A stretch of 64,000 nucleotides of DNA, taken from the NCBI RefSeq assembly GCF_004331465.1, contig NZ_SJKB01000001.1, positions 124,001-188,000 of the forward strand, written 5' to 3'. This DNA comes from Kribbella pittospori. Lineage in GTDB: Bacteria; Actinomycetota; Actinomycetes; Propionibacteriales; Kribbellaceae. Below the pieces are notes generated by a model that was not told the origin of the DNA, did no database searches, and saw nothing but the letters and a program-made list of their open reading frames with translations. Every line of letters begins with the position of its first letter. The stretch's first letter is position 1. The position numbers and the translations under genes were made by a program. Positions 35,477 through 44,356 of this stretch are shown in pieces.

Positions 35477-38038
35477 TTGTCGGACACGGATGGCCGGGTT
35501 GAGGGGCGGCGGGGCTTCGCCGATCTCCTGCTCGACTTGAGAGTCCAGTCGGGCCTCTCCCAGGAGGAGCTGGCCGACCGGGCCGGGCTCAGCGTGCGGA
35601 GTATCCGCGAGATGGAAGCCGGCCGGGTGGCGCGTCCCCGGAAGGACTCCGTCCGGCTGCTCGCCGAGGGTCTCGGGCTCGGACCCAGCGACGCGGACCG
35701 CTTCATCGCCGCGGCCGGGCACGGCGCCGTACGACCGGTGATCTCGGTCGCAGACCCGGCACCTACCGGACTGCGCTGGCGCGGGACGCGGCCGATCCCG
35801 GACGGCCTCGTCGGCCGTGAGCAGGAGCTGCTGGAGCTGGAAGGGCTGCTGCGGCAGAACCGGCTCGTCACGCTCGTCGGACCGGGTGGAGTCGGCAAGA
35901 CCGAGCTAGCGCTGGCCGCGGCCGACAAGTTCTCCGGTGCTGACACCACCGTGGTGGTCGTCGACCTCACGACCGTCCAGCGGGACGCCGCCGTACCGTC
36001 CGCGATCCTGGACGCGTTCGGCACGGCTCCCGGTACGTCGGACCTGGACGACGTATTGTCCGGCCGCCGACCGGGCGACCTGGTGATCGTCGAGGACAAC
36101 GCCGAGCACGTGCTCGACGGCGTCGCGACGGTGGCGAACCGGATGGTCCGCAGCTTCCCGGGGATCGGCGTGCTGGTGACCTCGCGGATCCCGCTCGGGC
36201 TGCCGGATGAGGTGGTCCGTCGGGTGCAGGTGCTCGGTGTACCGGAGAACGACAGGGACTTTGCGGACATCGCGGCGAGCCCGGCGGTGGAGATGTTCTG
36301 CCGGCGGGTGGCTCGGGTCCGGCCCGATTTCGTACTGAGCGAGGAGAACGCGTCGATCGTCGCCCGGCTGTGTCGCCGGTTGGATGGGCTGCCGCTTGCT
36401 CTGGAGCTGGCGGCCGCGCGGGCCGGGTCGCTGTCGGTGGAAACGATTCTGGCCGCGTTGGACGACCGGTTCCGGCTGCTGTCCGGGCCCCGTCGGTTCG
36501 GTGCGCCTCACCAGCGGACACTGGCCGACACGATCGCGTGGAGCGTGGACGCGCTGTCCGACGCCGCGCGGCAGTTGCTCTACCGCGCCTCGGTGCTCGG
36601 GTCGCCGTTCACGCTGGATGCGGTGGCCGGCGTGTGTACGGGCGATCCGATCGACGCGGCCGACGTACCGATGCTGCTGGCCGAGCTGGTGGACAAGTCG
36701 CTGCTGCAGCCGGTGCACGAGTTCGAGCAGTTGTACGGCGCCCGCTACAAGCTGCTGGAGACGATCCGCGAGCACGCCTACGCCGGTCTGTCGTCGCAAG
36801 GGGACGACCTGATTGAGTTCCGCGACCGCGCGGTGGCGTGGTGCTCGAACTATGTCTCCGGGCTGGAGGGCGCGTGGTCCTCGCCTGATCGGGAACGGCG
36901 CTACCGGGCCGCGAACGCCAACTCAGCTCTGTTCGAGGTGGCGCTTGCTCGCGCTGCCGAGCTTGGGCAGTGGGACGTCGCCGCGCGGATTGTGCTCGGG
37001 TTCCGGATCGCCTGGCAGTACCAGGCGAGTGTGGCCGAGAGCGGGATCCGCTGGGCGACCTTGTGCGCGGACAACGTCGCGGACAAGGAAGTCAGCGGCA
37101 TGCTGCGCGCGATCGCCGGGCGGCTGTCCAGCCTCACCGGTGACGTCCGCGGTGCGCGGCGGCACTACGGCGAGGCCCGCACACTGATCCCCGGCGAGAC
37201 TGAGATGGGTCTGGTCGCGCGCGGCGGATGGGTGTCGTCCGGTTCGCATCTGCTCGACACCCAGAGCCTTGCCGAGATCCCCGCGCTGGTGGACGACGCA
37301 CGCAAGCACGGCGACGTGCAGCGGTCCGCGACCGTGCAGGCCATCTGCGGCCTCGCTCTGCTGCGTTGGGGTCGCCTGCCCGAGGCCAAGGAGCTGTTGC
37401 TCGCCTGGCAGGCCGCACTGGTCAACCCAGGCGTGTACCCGGACGAGATCGCGTACATGGCGCTCAGTCGCGTTGAGCTGGAGCTCGGCAACCTGGCCGA
37501 CGCGCGGCGCTGGGCGCTGCTCGCCCGCGGCAGTCAGGCCTCCGACGACCCGGAGCGCACCAAGGTGGCCGGCTGCCTGGCCATGGTCGAGTACCACGAC
37601 GGCCAGTACGACGAGGCGCGGGCGCTGCTCGACGAGGCGGACGCCGACATCCGCGGGCATCGCGGGTACTTCGACTACCAGGTGATGCGCTACCGCAGCC
37701 GCATGGCCCGCGACGCCGGTGACGCGGAGCAGGCCCGGATCTGCATCCGCGACGCCGTCAACCGGCTGGTTGTCGAGGGCCGGGTCGTGTACCTGCTCGA
37801 GGTCCTGCCGGAGGCCGTGGCCGTCCTGCACGCCCTCGGGAAGTCCGAGGACGGCGACGCCCTGTGTGGCCAACTGCTGGCCTGGCAGCGGTCCATGGAC
37901 CCGCCGATGCTGCCGACCGCGTGGGCGGTGCTGCAGGAGTCCTGTGAGAGCGCGTCCGTGGCTCCTGGCTGGCCGGAGCCCGACCCCGCCGCGGCAGTGC
38001 TGCGGCTGGCGAACGACGTACTCGCTGCGCTTTCGTGA
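35477..38038 (+). CDS. HTH-NTPase-TPR regulator, AfsR/SARP-associated type
   Basis: 853 residues. The N-terminus is an XRE HTH (GLSQEELADRAGLSVRSIREMEAG, about 26-49). Next is an NB-ARC/STAND ATPase with Walker A GPGGVGKT at 135-142 and Walker B LVIVEDNAEHV. A C-terminal helical-repeat half (TPR-like, about 460-850) ends the protein. STAND regulators bind ATP and oligomerise on sensing a signal. The start is TTG at 35477. Nothing adjacent is an obvious target. A 660-bp stretch without clear genes follows. Confidence 0.85.
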   Translation: MSDTDGRVEGRRGFADLLLDLRVQSGLSQEELADRAGLSVRSIREMEAGRVARPRKDSVRLLAEGLGLGPSDADRFIAAAGHGAVRPVISVADPAPTGLRWRGTRPIPDGLVGREQELLELEGLLRQNRLVTLVGPGGVGKTELALAAADKFSGADTTVVVVDLTTVQRDAAVPSAILDAFGTAPGTSDLDDVLSGRRPGDLVIVEDNAEHVLDGVATVANRMVRSFPGIGVLVTSRIPLGLPDEVVRRVQVLGVPENDRDFADIAASPAVEMFCRRVARVRPDFVLSEENASIVARLCRRLDGLPLALELAAARAGSLSVETILAALDDRFRLLSGPRRFGAPHQRTLADTIAWSVDALSDAARQLLYRASVLGSPFTLDAVAGVCTGDPIDAADVPMLLAELVDKSLLQPVHEFEQLYGARYKLLETIREHAYAGLSSQGDDLIEFRDRAVAWCSNYVSGLEGAWSSPDRERRYRAANANSALFEVALARAAELGQWDVAARIVLGFRIAWQYQASVAESGIRWATLCADNVADKEVSGMLRAIAGRLSSLTGDVRGARRHYGEARTLIPGETEMGLVARGGWVSSGSHLLDTQSLAEIPALVDDARKHGDVQRSATVQAICGLALLRWGRLPEAKELLLAWQAALVNPGVYPDEIAYMALSRVELELGNLADARRWALLARGSQASDDPERTKVAGCLAMVEYHDGQYDEARALLDEADADIRGHRGYFDYQVMRYRSRMARDAGDAEQARICIRDAVNRLVVEGRVVYLLEVLPEAVAVLHALGKSEDGDALCGQLLAWQRSMDPPMLPTAWAVLQESCESASVAPGWPEPDPAAAVLRLANDVLAALS

Positions 38039-38706
38039 CGCCTATCCGCTGAAGCTGCCGGACAACTGCCGGTTCTTCTGCCTCGTCCTGACATGGCCGC
38101 CGGACCAAGAATTACAGCCGTAGGACAGGTTCCACGAAGCAGAGTCCGACACCGGCAGCGGCGGCAGGAAGGGGTGGTGAACCATGACGAGGCCTTGGTT
38201 CATCGCAGCACTGGCGTCGAGTTCGGGAGAGGCAACGCGGAGGGTATCCGGTGGCCGAGTGGTGGGGGCGCCGATCGGCTGCCGAGAGCTCCGGAGTGCT
38301 GCACAGTGCGGATCTGTCCTGCCTGAACCGGGTGCCGTGCGCCGTCAGGGCGCCGGACCCGGGGCGAGGTCCCAGTATTGGGCCGGGCACACGACACAGG
38401 GGACGAGTGCCGGTCCGGCTGACACGGGGAAGCGGTGGGTTTGGTCACCTGCCGCGGTGGGTCGGCTGCTGGGGCCTCCCGGGACCTCGACGGGCTCGCG
38501 GTCAGACCGGTACTTCGCGGAACCGGCACGGGGAGTAGCTCGCCGAGGTTTCTGAGCTCAGCTGACAACAAGGGGGAGTCAGCACAAGAAGTTGGAACGC
38601 TGGCAACGAGGGGAGTCAGCGTGACGACGTGAGGGGGCCGGTCCAGTGGGGGGCGCCGGCACAACGAGGTGGAGGCCACCGGAGGGGTTGGCCTCCACCT
38701 CGTCGC
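38039..38706. other. Long intergenic stretch without a convincing gene
   Basis: All open frames here have poor third-position GC bias. A 123-codon frame at 38184 has a possible ribosome-binding site but low coding character. CTGAGCTCAG at 38552-38561 is palindromic. Two near copies of CAAC(A/G)AGG(G)GGAGTCAGC lie at 38566-38583 and 38604-38620. The region may be decayed or regulatory. Confidence 0.4.
38664..38703 (-). terminator. Terminator of the PPOX-family gene
   Basis: 38664-38678 and 38689-38703 are a perfect 15-bp stem with a 10-base loop, 4 bp after the stop of the minus-strand gene. There is no T-run, as is common at high GC. Confidence 0.65.
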
Positions 38707-39234
38707 TCAGTGTTTGGCGGAGTCCGCCTGCTCCAGGACTGCCTTCTTGTCGAAGGCGTAGCCGACCATCCAGGTCGGCTGGAGGCGGTAGTAGACGATG
38801 TCGTCGCCCCAGCTCGACGGTGAGCTGCCGTAGTGCTTGGTGAGGTGCGCCTCGATCTCCGCGAAGTCCGGGTGCTCCGGGGTCAACGTCTCCACCTGAC
38901 CGTGGCTGAACACGCCGATCCGCTCGCCGTCGACGTACGAGACGCTGGCCGCGGGCCGGACCTTGAGGTGCCGTGCCTTGGCCGCGGACCCGGAGGTCGT
39001 GAACACCCACCGCGCGTGCAGGAAGTGTCCGTCGACCGCACTGATCCGTGGCTCACCCCGGGCGGTGACGGTGGCCAGGTTCAGCGTGCACATGCCGGTC
39101 AGAACCCGTACCAGCTCGCCGGCGTCCAGCCGGCGCGAGTCCGTGATGATGTTGTGCAGATGCTCCGTCGAGCGCTGGTACGCCGCGTCGAGGAGTTGCT
39201 GCAGCTCGGTGACTTCTGCCGCTGTCTCCTTCAT
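38707..39234 (-). CDS. Pyridoxamine 5'-phosphate oxidase-family (split-barrel) protein
   Basis: 175 residues. The split-barrel flavin-binding fold is shown by CTLNLATVTARGEPRISAVDGHFLHARWVFTTS and KARHLKVRPAASVSYVDGE. Actinobacterial members of this group often bind F420 or heme rather than FMN. The start at ATG 39234 (MKETAAEV) was preferred; an upstream in-frame extension would run into a 24-bp hairpin. It is divergent from degV. Confidence 0.8.
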   Translation of the reverse strand: MKETAAEVTELQQLLDAAYQRSTEHLHNIITDSRRLDAGELVRVLTGMCTLNLATVTARGEPRISAVDGHFLHARWVFTTSGSAAKARHLKVRPAASVSYVDGERIGVFSHGQVETLTPEHPDFAEIEAHLTKHYGSSPSSWGDDIVYYRLQPTWMVGYAFDKKAVLEQADSAKH

Positions 39235-39263
39235 CTGCGCAGTCTGGCACTGCGCGCCGACAA

Positions 39264-39315
39264 AGGACGTGTCTCCCGGTCCCACGCCGTCGCGTGGGAC
39301 CGGGAGACACGTCCT
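39264..39315. repeat. Perfect 24-bp-arm inverted repeat with 4-bp loop
   Basis: 39264-39287 and 39292-39315 are exact inverted copies. They lie between divergent genes, where a terminator is not expected; the right arm ends 23 bp before the degV ATG. It could form a cruciform or a very stable RNA hairpin. Confidence 0.85.
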
Positions 39316-39338
39316 AAACTGTCCGGTAACCTCGCTTC

Positions 39339-40181
39339 ATGTCAGCCCGCGTGCACGTCGTCACCGACTCCACGGCTGGGCTGGCCACGCACGAGGTGCT
39401 CCGCCACCCGCTGACCGTCGTACCACTCCAGGTCGTGATCGGCGGGACGTCGTACGACGACGGCGCCACCTCCACCGACGCGGTCGCCGAGGCGCTCAAG
39501 ACCTTCACCCCCGTCTCGACGAGCCGTCCGGCGCCGCAGACCTTCGCGGACACGTACGCCGCCTGTGCGAAGGACGGGGCGGAGTCGGTGGTGTCGATCC
39601 ATCTGTCCGGTGACATGTCCGGCACCGTCGAGGCCGCCATGATCGGCGCCAAGGAGTCGCCGATACCGGTCCGCGTGGTCGACTCCCGGTCGCTCGGCAT
39701 GGGGCTCGGGTTCCCCGTCCTGGCCGCGGCCGCCGCAGCCGCCGCGGGGGAGGACCAGGCCGGCGTCGAGGCCGCGGCCCGCGCCCGGATGGCGTCGATC
39801 TCGGCGTACTTCTACGTCGACACCCTCGAGTACCTCCGCCGCGGCGGACGCATCGGCGCGGCCCAAGCCCTCCTCGGTACGGCGCTCGCCGTCAAACCAC
39901 TGCTGACGATCAGCGGCGGCCGGATCGTCCCGCTAGAGAAGGTCCGCACCTCCAGCCGAGCCATCGCCCGCCTCGCCGACATCGCCGTCCAACGCGCCGG
40001 CGACACCCCCGTCCAGCTCGCCGTCCACCACCTGGCCAACCTGGAAAAGGCCCAAACCCTAGCCGACGGCCTCGCCGACCGCCTCCCCGCCGCCGAAGAA
40101 ATAGTCCTCCGAGAAGTAGGAGCCGTAATAGGAGCCCACGTAGGCCCCGGCCTCCTAGCCGTAGTAGTAGCCCCCCGCTGA
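39339..40181 (+). CDS. DegV-family fatty-acid-binding protein
   Basis: 280 residues with the EDD fold: VHVVTDSTAGL at the N-terminus, SIHLSGDMSGTVEAA, and DTLEYLRRGGRIGAAQALLG. DegV/FakB proteins hold a single fatty acid, and FakB delivers it to the kinase FakA. No FakA gene is adjacent. The last 30 codons are unusually rich in GTA, CTA and ATA. Confidence 0.88.
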   Translation: MSARVHVVTDSTAGLATHEVLRHPLTVVPLQVVIGGTSYDDGATSTDAVAEALKTFTPVSTSRPAPQTFADTYAACAKDGAESVVSIHLSGDMSGTVEAAMIGAKESPIPVRVVDSRSLGMGLGFPVLAAAAAAAAGEDQAGVEAAARARMASISAYFYVDTLEYLRRGGRIGAAQALLGTALAVKPLLTISGGRIVPLEKVRTSSRAIARLADIAVQRAGDTPVQLAVHHLANLEKAQTLADGLADRLPAAEEIVLREVGAVIGAHVGPGLLAVVVAPR

Positions 40182-40185
40182 TCTT

Positions 40186-40202
40186 CTGTGGGTTCTCCAC
40201 AG
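40186..40202. terminator. Short hairpin after degV
   Basis: CTGTGG, a 5-base loop and CCACAG at 40186-40202, then GTTTG. A weak terminator candidate. Confidence 0.35.
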
Positions 40203-40251
40203 GTTTGAATTCGCGATTTCTGGCTGGCCTCAGACTCGTACTTTCTCAGGC

Positions 40252-41160
40252 GTGAAAGTCACACGTCGTGCTCCGGCGCCCGACCCGGGCGCCCGTGAGC
40301 GTGCGCTGGCGCGGCTCGCCGCCAACGCACGCGAGCACGCACCCGACGAACACCTGGAGGAGCGTGATGAGGACGTGCGCGGTGGATGGATCCCCGAATC
40401 GATCCGGCCCGAACGACTACGAGACGCCCGCTGGACCCTGTCGCCACGGCACGTCGTGGTGCTTGCCGCCGTACTCGCCATCGGCCTGTCCTGGGCCGCC
40501 TGGCAAGTCTTCCGCGCCCGCCCCGAAACCCTCCCCGACGCCCGCCCACCCACGACCATCACCTCAGGCTCACCCGTCGCCGGCGCTCCCTCACCCGGCC
40601 AGCCAAGCGCGACCTCTTCATCCGGAGCACGGCAGCCGACCGCCGGAGCGGGCCAGCCATCGCCGGGTGCCGGCCAGCCGTCGGCCGCCACCCAGGGCTC
40701 CGGCACCGGTCAGTCGCCAGCCGGTGTGGTCGTCGTACACGTCGCCGGCAAGGTCCGCCGCCCCGGCCTCGTCCGAGCCCCCACCGGCTCCCGGGTAGCC
40801 GACGTACTCACCCTCGCCGGCGGCCCACTCCCCGGCGTAGACCTCACCACCCTCAACCTCGCCCGCCCAGTCACCGACGGCGAACAAATCCTCGTAGGCA
40901 TCCCCACCCCGCCCGGCGCGACCACCGCTCCAGGCGCCAACCCCACAGCTCCGCCCACCGCCGCCAACGCCCCCGTCAAGCTCAACACCGCCGACCTCAC
41001 CCAACTGGACACCCTCCCCGGAGTTGGCCCAGTCCTAGCCCAACGCATCCTCGACTACCGCACCCAGAACGGCCCGTTCGCCACCATCGACCAACTCCAA
41101 GAAGTCCCAGGCGTGGGCCCCAAGAAGTTCGACTCCCTGAAGTCCCATGTCCGCATCTGA
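40252..41160 (+). CDS. comEA: ComEA-like DNA-binding competence protein
   Basis: 302 residues. A long cytoplasmic N-terminus precedes one membrane helix (about residues 68-88). A Pro/Ser/Gly-rich linker follows. Then come an SLBB domain (VVVHVAGKVRRPGLV...) and two helix-hairpin-helix motifs (LDTLPGVGPVLAQRIL, LQEVPGVGPKKFDSL). ComEA binds incoming DNA at the membrane. The start is GTG at 40252. It overlaps comEC by 14 bp, so the two are translated together. Confidence 0.9.
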   Translation: MKVTRRAPAPDPGARERALARLAANAREHAPDEHLEERDEDVRGGWIPESIRPERLRDARWTLSPRHVVVLAAVLAIGLSWAAWQVFRARPETLPDARPPTTITSGSPVAGAPSPGQPSATSSSGARQPTAGAGQPSPGAGQPSAATQGSGTGQSPAGVVVVHVAGKVRRPGLVRAPTGSRVADVLTLAGGPLPGVDLTTLNLARPVTDGEQILVGIPTPPGATTAPGANPTAPPTAANAPVKLNTADLTQLDTLPGVGPVLAQRILDYRTQNGPFATIDQLQEVPGVGPKKFDSLKSHVRI

Positions 41161-43588
41161 CGAAGCTCCTGAGCAGCCGGGGAACACGCTCGATCTGCGG
41201 TTGCTGGCGCCGGCGGGTGCGGGTTGGTTGGCGGCCGTCGTCCTCGTCGGCGAGCGACCACTCGCAGGTGTCGTGACCGCAGCGGTGTCACTTGCCGTCG
41301 CTTGTGTGGCCGCCGTCTTCCTGCGACGCCGGCTGGAGGCCACCAGATCCGGCGGGAGACCTGCGGTCTGGGCTGTCGTGGGAGTACTTGTGGTGGTCGC
41401 GGGCATGGGAATGGGAGCCGCCCTGCAGGTGAAGGGATTGCAGGCCGGCCCGGTCCAGGGGCTGGCGGCGGAGGGCGCAACGGTTGGCGTTCGGTTGAGG
41501 ATCGACGGAGATCCAGCCGTACGCCGGAGTCCGGGCGGCCGGCGCCCGCCATACGTGGTGCTGGAGGCAACCATCGAGGAGGTTCGAACTCGGAGTACGA
41601 CGTCGTCAACCGGGAGCCCGCAGGCCGCCGGGGAAATGACTACTCGGGTCAGGACTCGGGTGTTGGTGGTGGGGGACGAGGCGTGGAAAGGAGTGCGGTT
41701 CGGGGAGCGCGTGGACGGAAGGGGGCGGTTAGAGGCGGCCGAACGTGGCGGTGACGTGGCAGCCATGCTGTCCGTTCGCGGCGACCCGCGGATGGTGGAC
41801 GAGCCAGCCTGGTGGTTACGCGCGGCTGAGCAGGTGCGAGCCGGCCTGCGCGGAGCGGTGGCGGGAGAGCCGGATGACGTGAAGGGCTTGGTCCCCGCAC
41901 TCGTGATGGGCGACGAGTCCGGCCTCTCCGACGAACTCGCCGACGACTTCCGGACGACCGGGCTGACCCATCTGTCCGCAGTCTCGGGCACCAACCTGAC
42001 GTTGCTGTTGGCGTTCATCCTGCCGTTCAGTCGGCTGATCGGCGTACGGGCGCGAGGGCTGACTGCGGTCGGCCTCATGACGGTCGTCGTGTTCGTCATC
42101 CTGGCGCGCCCCCAACCGAGCGTGTTGCGAGCGGCCGCAATGGGCCTGATCGCCCTGGCCGCAATGACCAGCGGAGGCGGCCAACGCCGTGCGGCGCGCA
42201 GCCTGTCGGTCGCGGTGATTGTGCTCCTGCTCCTCGACACCTCGCTCGCGCGATCAGCCGGGTTCGCCCTGTCCGTCCTCGCAACCGCGGGCATCGTGCT
42301 CCTCGGACCGAGCTGGCGGGACGCGCTCTCGAGCTGGCTTCCGACCTGGCTCGCCGAGGCGATCTCGTGCCCGCTCGCCGCCCAACTCGCGTGTACGCCG
42401 ATTGTCGCCTGGCTCTCCGGCCAGGTCTCTCTCGTCGCAGTCGCCGCGAACCTGCTCGCGGGTCCCGCAGTAGGCCCGGCAACCATCCTCGGCTTCGCAG
42501 CCGCGGGCGTCGCACTGGTGAGCACAGAGGTAGCCCATCTCGTCGGCTGGGCCGCCGGCTGGCCGGCGCGCTGGATCATCCTGATAGCTCGCGAAGGCGC
42601 AGACCTCCCCGGCGCATCCAACCCCTGGCCGGCCACGGTGATCGGCGTCGCCGTACTCACGATCCTCTGCCTAGCCATCGTCATCGGCCTGCACCGCATC
42701 CTGGCTCGCCCGATCGCAGCCATCCTCGCGGTGGTCCTGCTGGCGGTCGTCGTACTGCGTCCAGTCGGTTCGATCGGCTGGCCACCGGGCGATTGGCTCC
42801 TGGTGATGTGCGATGTCGGACAAGGCGACGGGTTGGCGTTGCGAGCAGGTGAGAAGGCGGCAGTGGTGGTCGACACCGGTCCGGATCCAGCTGCGATGGA
42901 TCGATGCCTGCGGGATCTCGGAGTCGAGTACATCCCGGTGCTCGTGCTGACTCACTTCCACGCGGATCACGCCGGTGGGCTGGCCGGCGTACTGAAGGAT
43001 CGGCGCGTGGGCGAGATCGAGGTGACGCCGTACTTCTCGCCGCGCGCGGAGTACGACCGCGTCGTCGACCTCGCGGCGCAGCACGGCATCCGCCTGCGGA
43101 CGGTCATGTACCACGAGAAGCGCGTCGTCGGCGCACTCAGTTGGACCACACTCTGGCCGGCCCGCGTGCCGGCGCTTCCGCCACCGGGTACGTCGTCCGC
43201 GACCTCGAGCGACGAGGGTTCGCCTGAGAACAACGCCAGCATCGCGATGATGGTCGAGGCGTCCGGCCTCCGGATCCTCCTCACCGGCGACCTGGAACCC
43301 GAATCCCAGCGAGCCATCCTTGCCTCCGGCGCCGACCTCCGAGCCGACGTCCTCAAGGTTCCGCACCACGGCTCGGCCCAGCAGGACCCGACCTTCATCG
43401 CCGCCACCGGCGCCCGCCTCGCCCTGATCTCGGTCGGCCGCGACAACGACTACGGCCATCCAGCACCCAGGACCCTGACGCTCCTGGCCCACCAGTCCAC
43501 CCGGACCGCCACCACCAGCACCAACGGCCCCCTAACCGTCACCAACCCCGCCAACCATCTAACCCTCACCACCGCCCACAACCCATGA
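41147..43588 (+). CDS. comEC: ComEC/Rec2 DNA-uptake channel
   Basis: 813 residues. An N-terminal set of helices is followed by the soluble OB region (DPAVRRSPGGRR...). The competence domain contains LTHLSAVSGTNLTLLLAF. A C-terminal metallo-beta-lactamase domain carries LTHFHADHAGGL and VPHHGSAQQD. The protein forms the channel for single-stranded DNA entry, and the MBL domain may degrade one strand. Whether this organism is competent is not shown. Confidence 0.92.
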   Translation: MSASDEAPEQPGNTLDLRLLAPAGAGWLAAVVLVGERPLAGVVTAAVSLAVACVAAVFLRRRLEATRSGGRPAVWAVVGVLVVVAGMGMGAALQVKGLQAGPVQGLAAEGATVGVRLRIDGDPAVRRSPGGRRPPYVVLEATIEEVRTRSTTSSTGSPQAAGEMTTRVRTRVLVVGDEAWKGVRFGERVDGRGRLEAAERGGDVAAMLSVRGDPRMVDEPAWWLRAAEQVRAGLRGAVAGEPDDVKGLVPALVMGDESGLSDELADDFRTTGLTHLSAVSGTNLTLLLAFILPFSRLIGVRARGLTAVGLMTVVVFVILARPQPSVLRAAAMGLIALAAMTSGGGQRRAARSLSVAVIVLLLLDTSLARSAGFALSVLATAGIVLLGPSWRDALSSWLPTWLAEAISCPLAAQLACTPIVAWLSGQVSLVAVAANLLAGPAVGPATILGFAAAGVALVSTEVAHLVGWAAGWPARWIILIAREGADLPGASNPWPATVIGVAVLTILCLAIVIGLHRILARPIAAILAVVLLAVVVLRPVGSIGWPPGDWLLVMCDVGQGDGLALRAGEKAAVVVDTGPDPAAMDRCLRDLGVEYIPVLVLTHFHADHAGGLAGVLKDRRVGEIEVTPYFSPRAEYDRVVDLAAQHGIRLRTVMYHEKRVVGALSWTTLWPARVPALPPPGTSSATSSDEGSPENNASIAMMVEASGLRILLTGDLEPESQRAILASGADLRADVLKVPHHGSAQQDPTFIAATGARLALISVGRDNDYGHPAPRTLTLLAHQSTRTATTSTNGPLTVTNPANHLTLTTAHNP

Positions 43589-43716
43589 GCACCAGCCACG
43601 AGCCTGGTGCCAGCACCTGACGCTCACGACCACCCGCGACCCATGAACACCAGCTCCAGCCAGGAGCCAGGTGCCGCATGCCGGTGTCGGCAGCCCAGCA
43701 TGCGGTAAGCGGAGGG
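43589..43716. other. Hairpins between comEC and the hydrolase gene
   Basis: GCACCAG/CTGGTGC (43589-43595, 43604-43610) and CCGCATGC/GCATGCGG (43674-43681, 43698-43705) are inverted repeats. The comEC stop region is imperfectly duplicated (CCCATGAGCACCAG at about 43582 and CCCATGAACACCAG at about 43640). Confidence 0.5.
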
Positions 43717-44283
43717 TCAGGAGAAGGTGACGGCTGCGGCTGGGACTGTGCTTTCGGGTTCGTCGCCGAGGGACCAGGCGGCTACTCGGGAGACCACATG
43801 GGCCGGGACTTGGTCGCTGATGCCAGTGACAGCGGGGATGTCGTAGGTGCCGTGCGCGTCGTACGGGAGGACGACGCGGTAGCCGCGCGCCAGGGCAGTT
43901 CGCGCGGTGGCCTGCACGCACATCTCGGACATCACGCCGCAGATCGCGATCGACCTCACCCCGGCGGCGATCAAGAGCTGACCGAGCGGTGTTGAGTCGA
44001 AGCCGTCGTCCCGAGGCTTGCGAATCACCTGCTCCCGAGGCCCCGACTTCACCGGCAAGTACAACTCCCAACCCCGCGTCCCCGGCTCATCGGCCGCGCC
44101 CGGCGCACCGTCGTTCTGCAGGTGCACAACTACCGCCCCAGCCGCCTCCCGCGCACGGTCGAGCAGCTGGGTCGTCCGGTCGAGCAGACGATCGGCTCGG
44201 GGTACGGCGTTCTCGCCGGAGACGAAGGCCGATTGCAGGTCCACCAGGATCAGGGCGTCGACAGGAGCAACGGGGTCGGTCAT
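43717..44283 (-). CDS. Cysteine hydrolase, isochorismatase family
   Basis: 188 residues. The catalytic triad is visible: D15 (LILVDLQSAF), K89 (VIRKPRDDGF) and C122 (GVMSEMCVQATA, preceded by a cis-peptide GV). Members hydrolyse isochorismate, nicotinamide or related amides; specificity is not decidable. The ATG at 44283 has AAGGA 8 bp upstream. Confidence 0.85.
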   Translation of the reverse strand: MTDPVAPVDALILVDLQSAFVSGENAVPRADRLLDRTTQLLDRAREAAGAVVVHLQNDGAPGAADEPGTRGWELYLPVKSGPREQVIRKPRDDGFDSTPLGQLLIAAGVRSIAICGVMSEMCVQATARTALARGYRVVLPYDAHGTYDIPAVTGISDQVPAHVVSRVAAWSLGDEPESTVPAAAVTFS

Positions 44284-44356
44284 GCCGCCATCCTTGCCGG
44301 TCGGTGCAAGCGACCTCCAGCGAGTTTCTGTCGACGCGACATGGGATGCTGGCCAG

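Noticed and set aside
38184..38555. 123-codon frame with a GGAAGG-like site before its ATG
   Set aside because: Third codon positions are not GC-biased as in true genes here and the product has no recognisable feature. It is kept only as part of the unexplained intergenic stretch.
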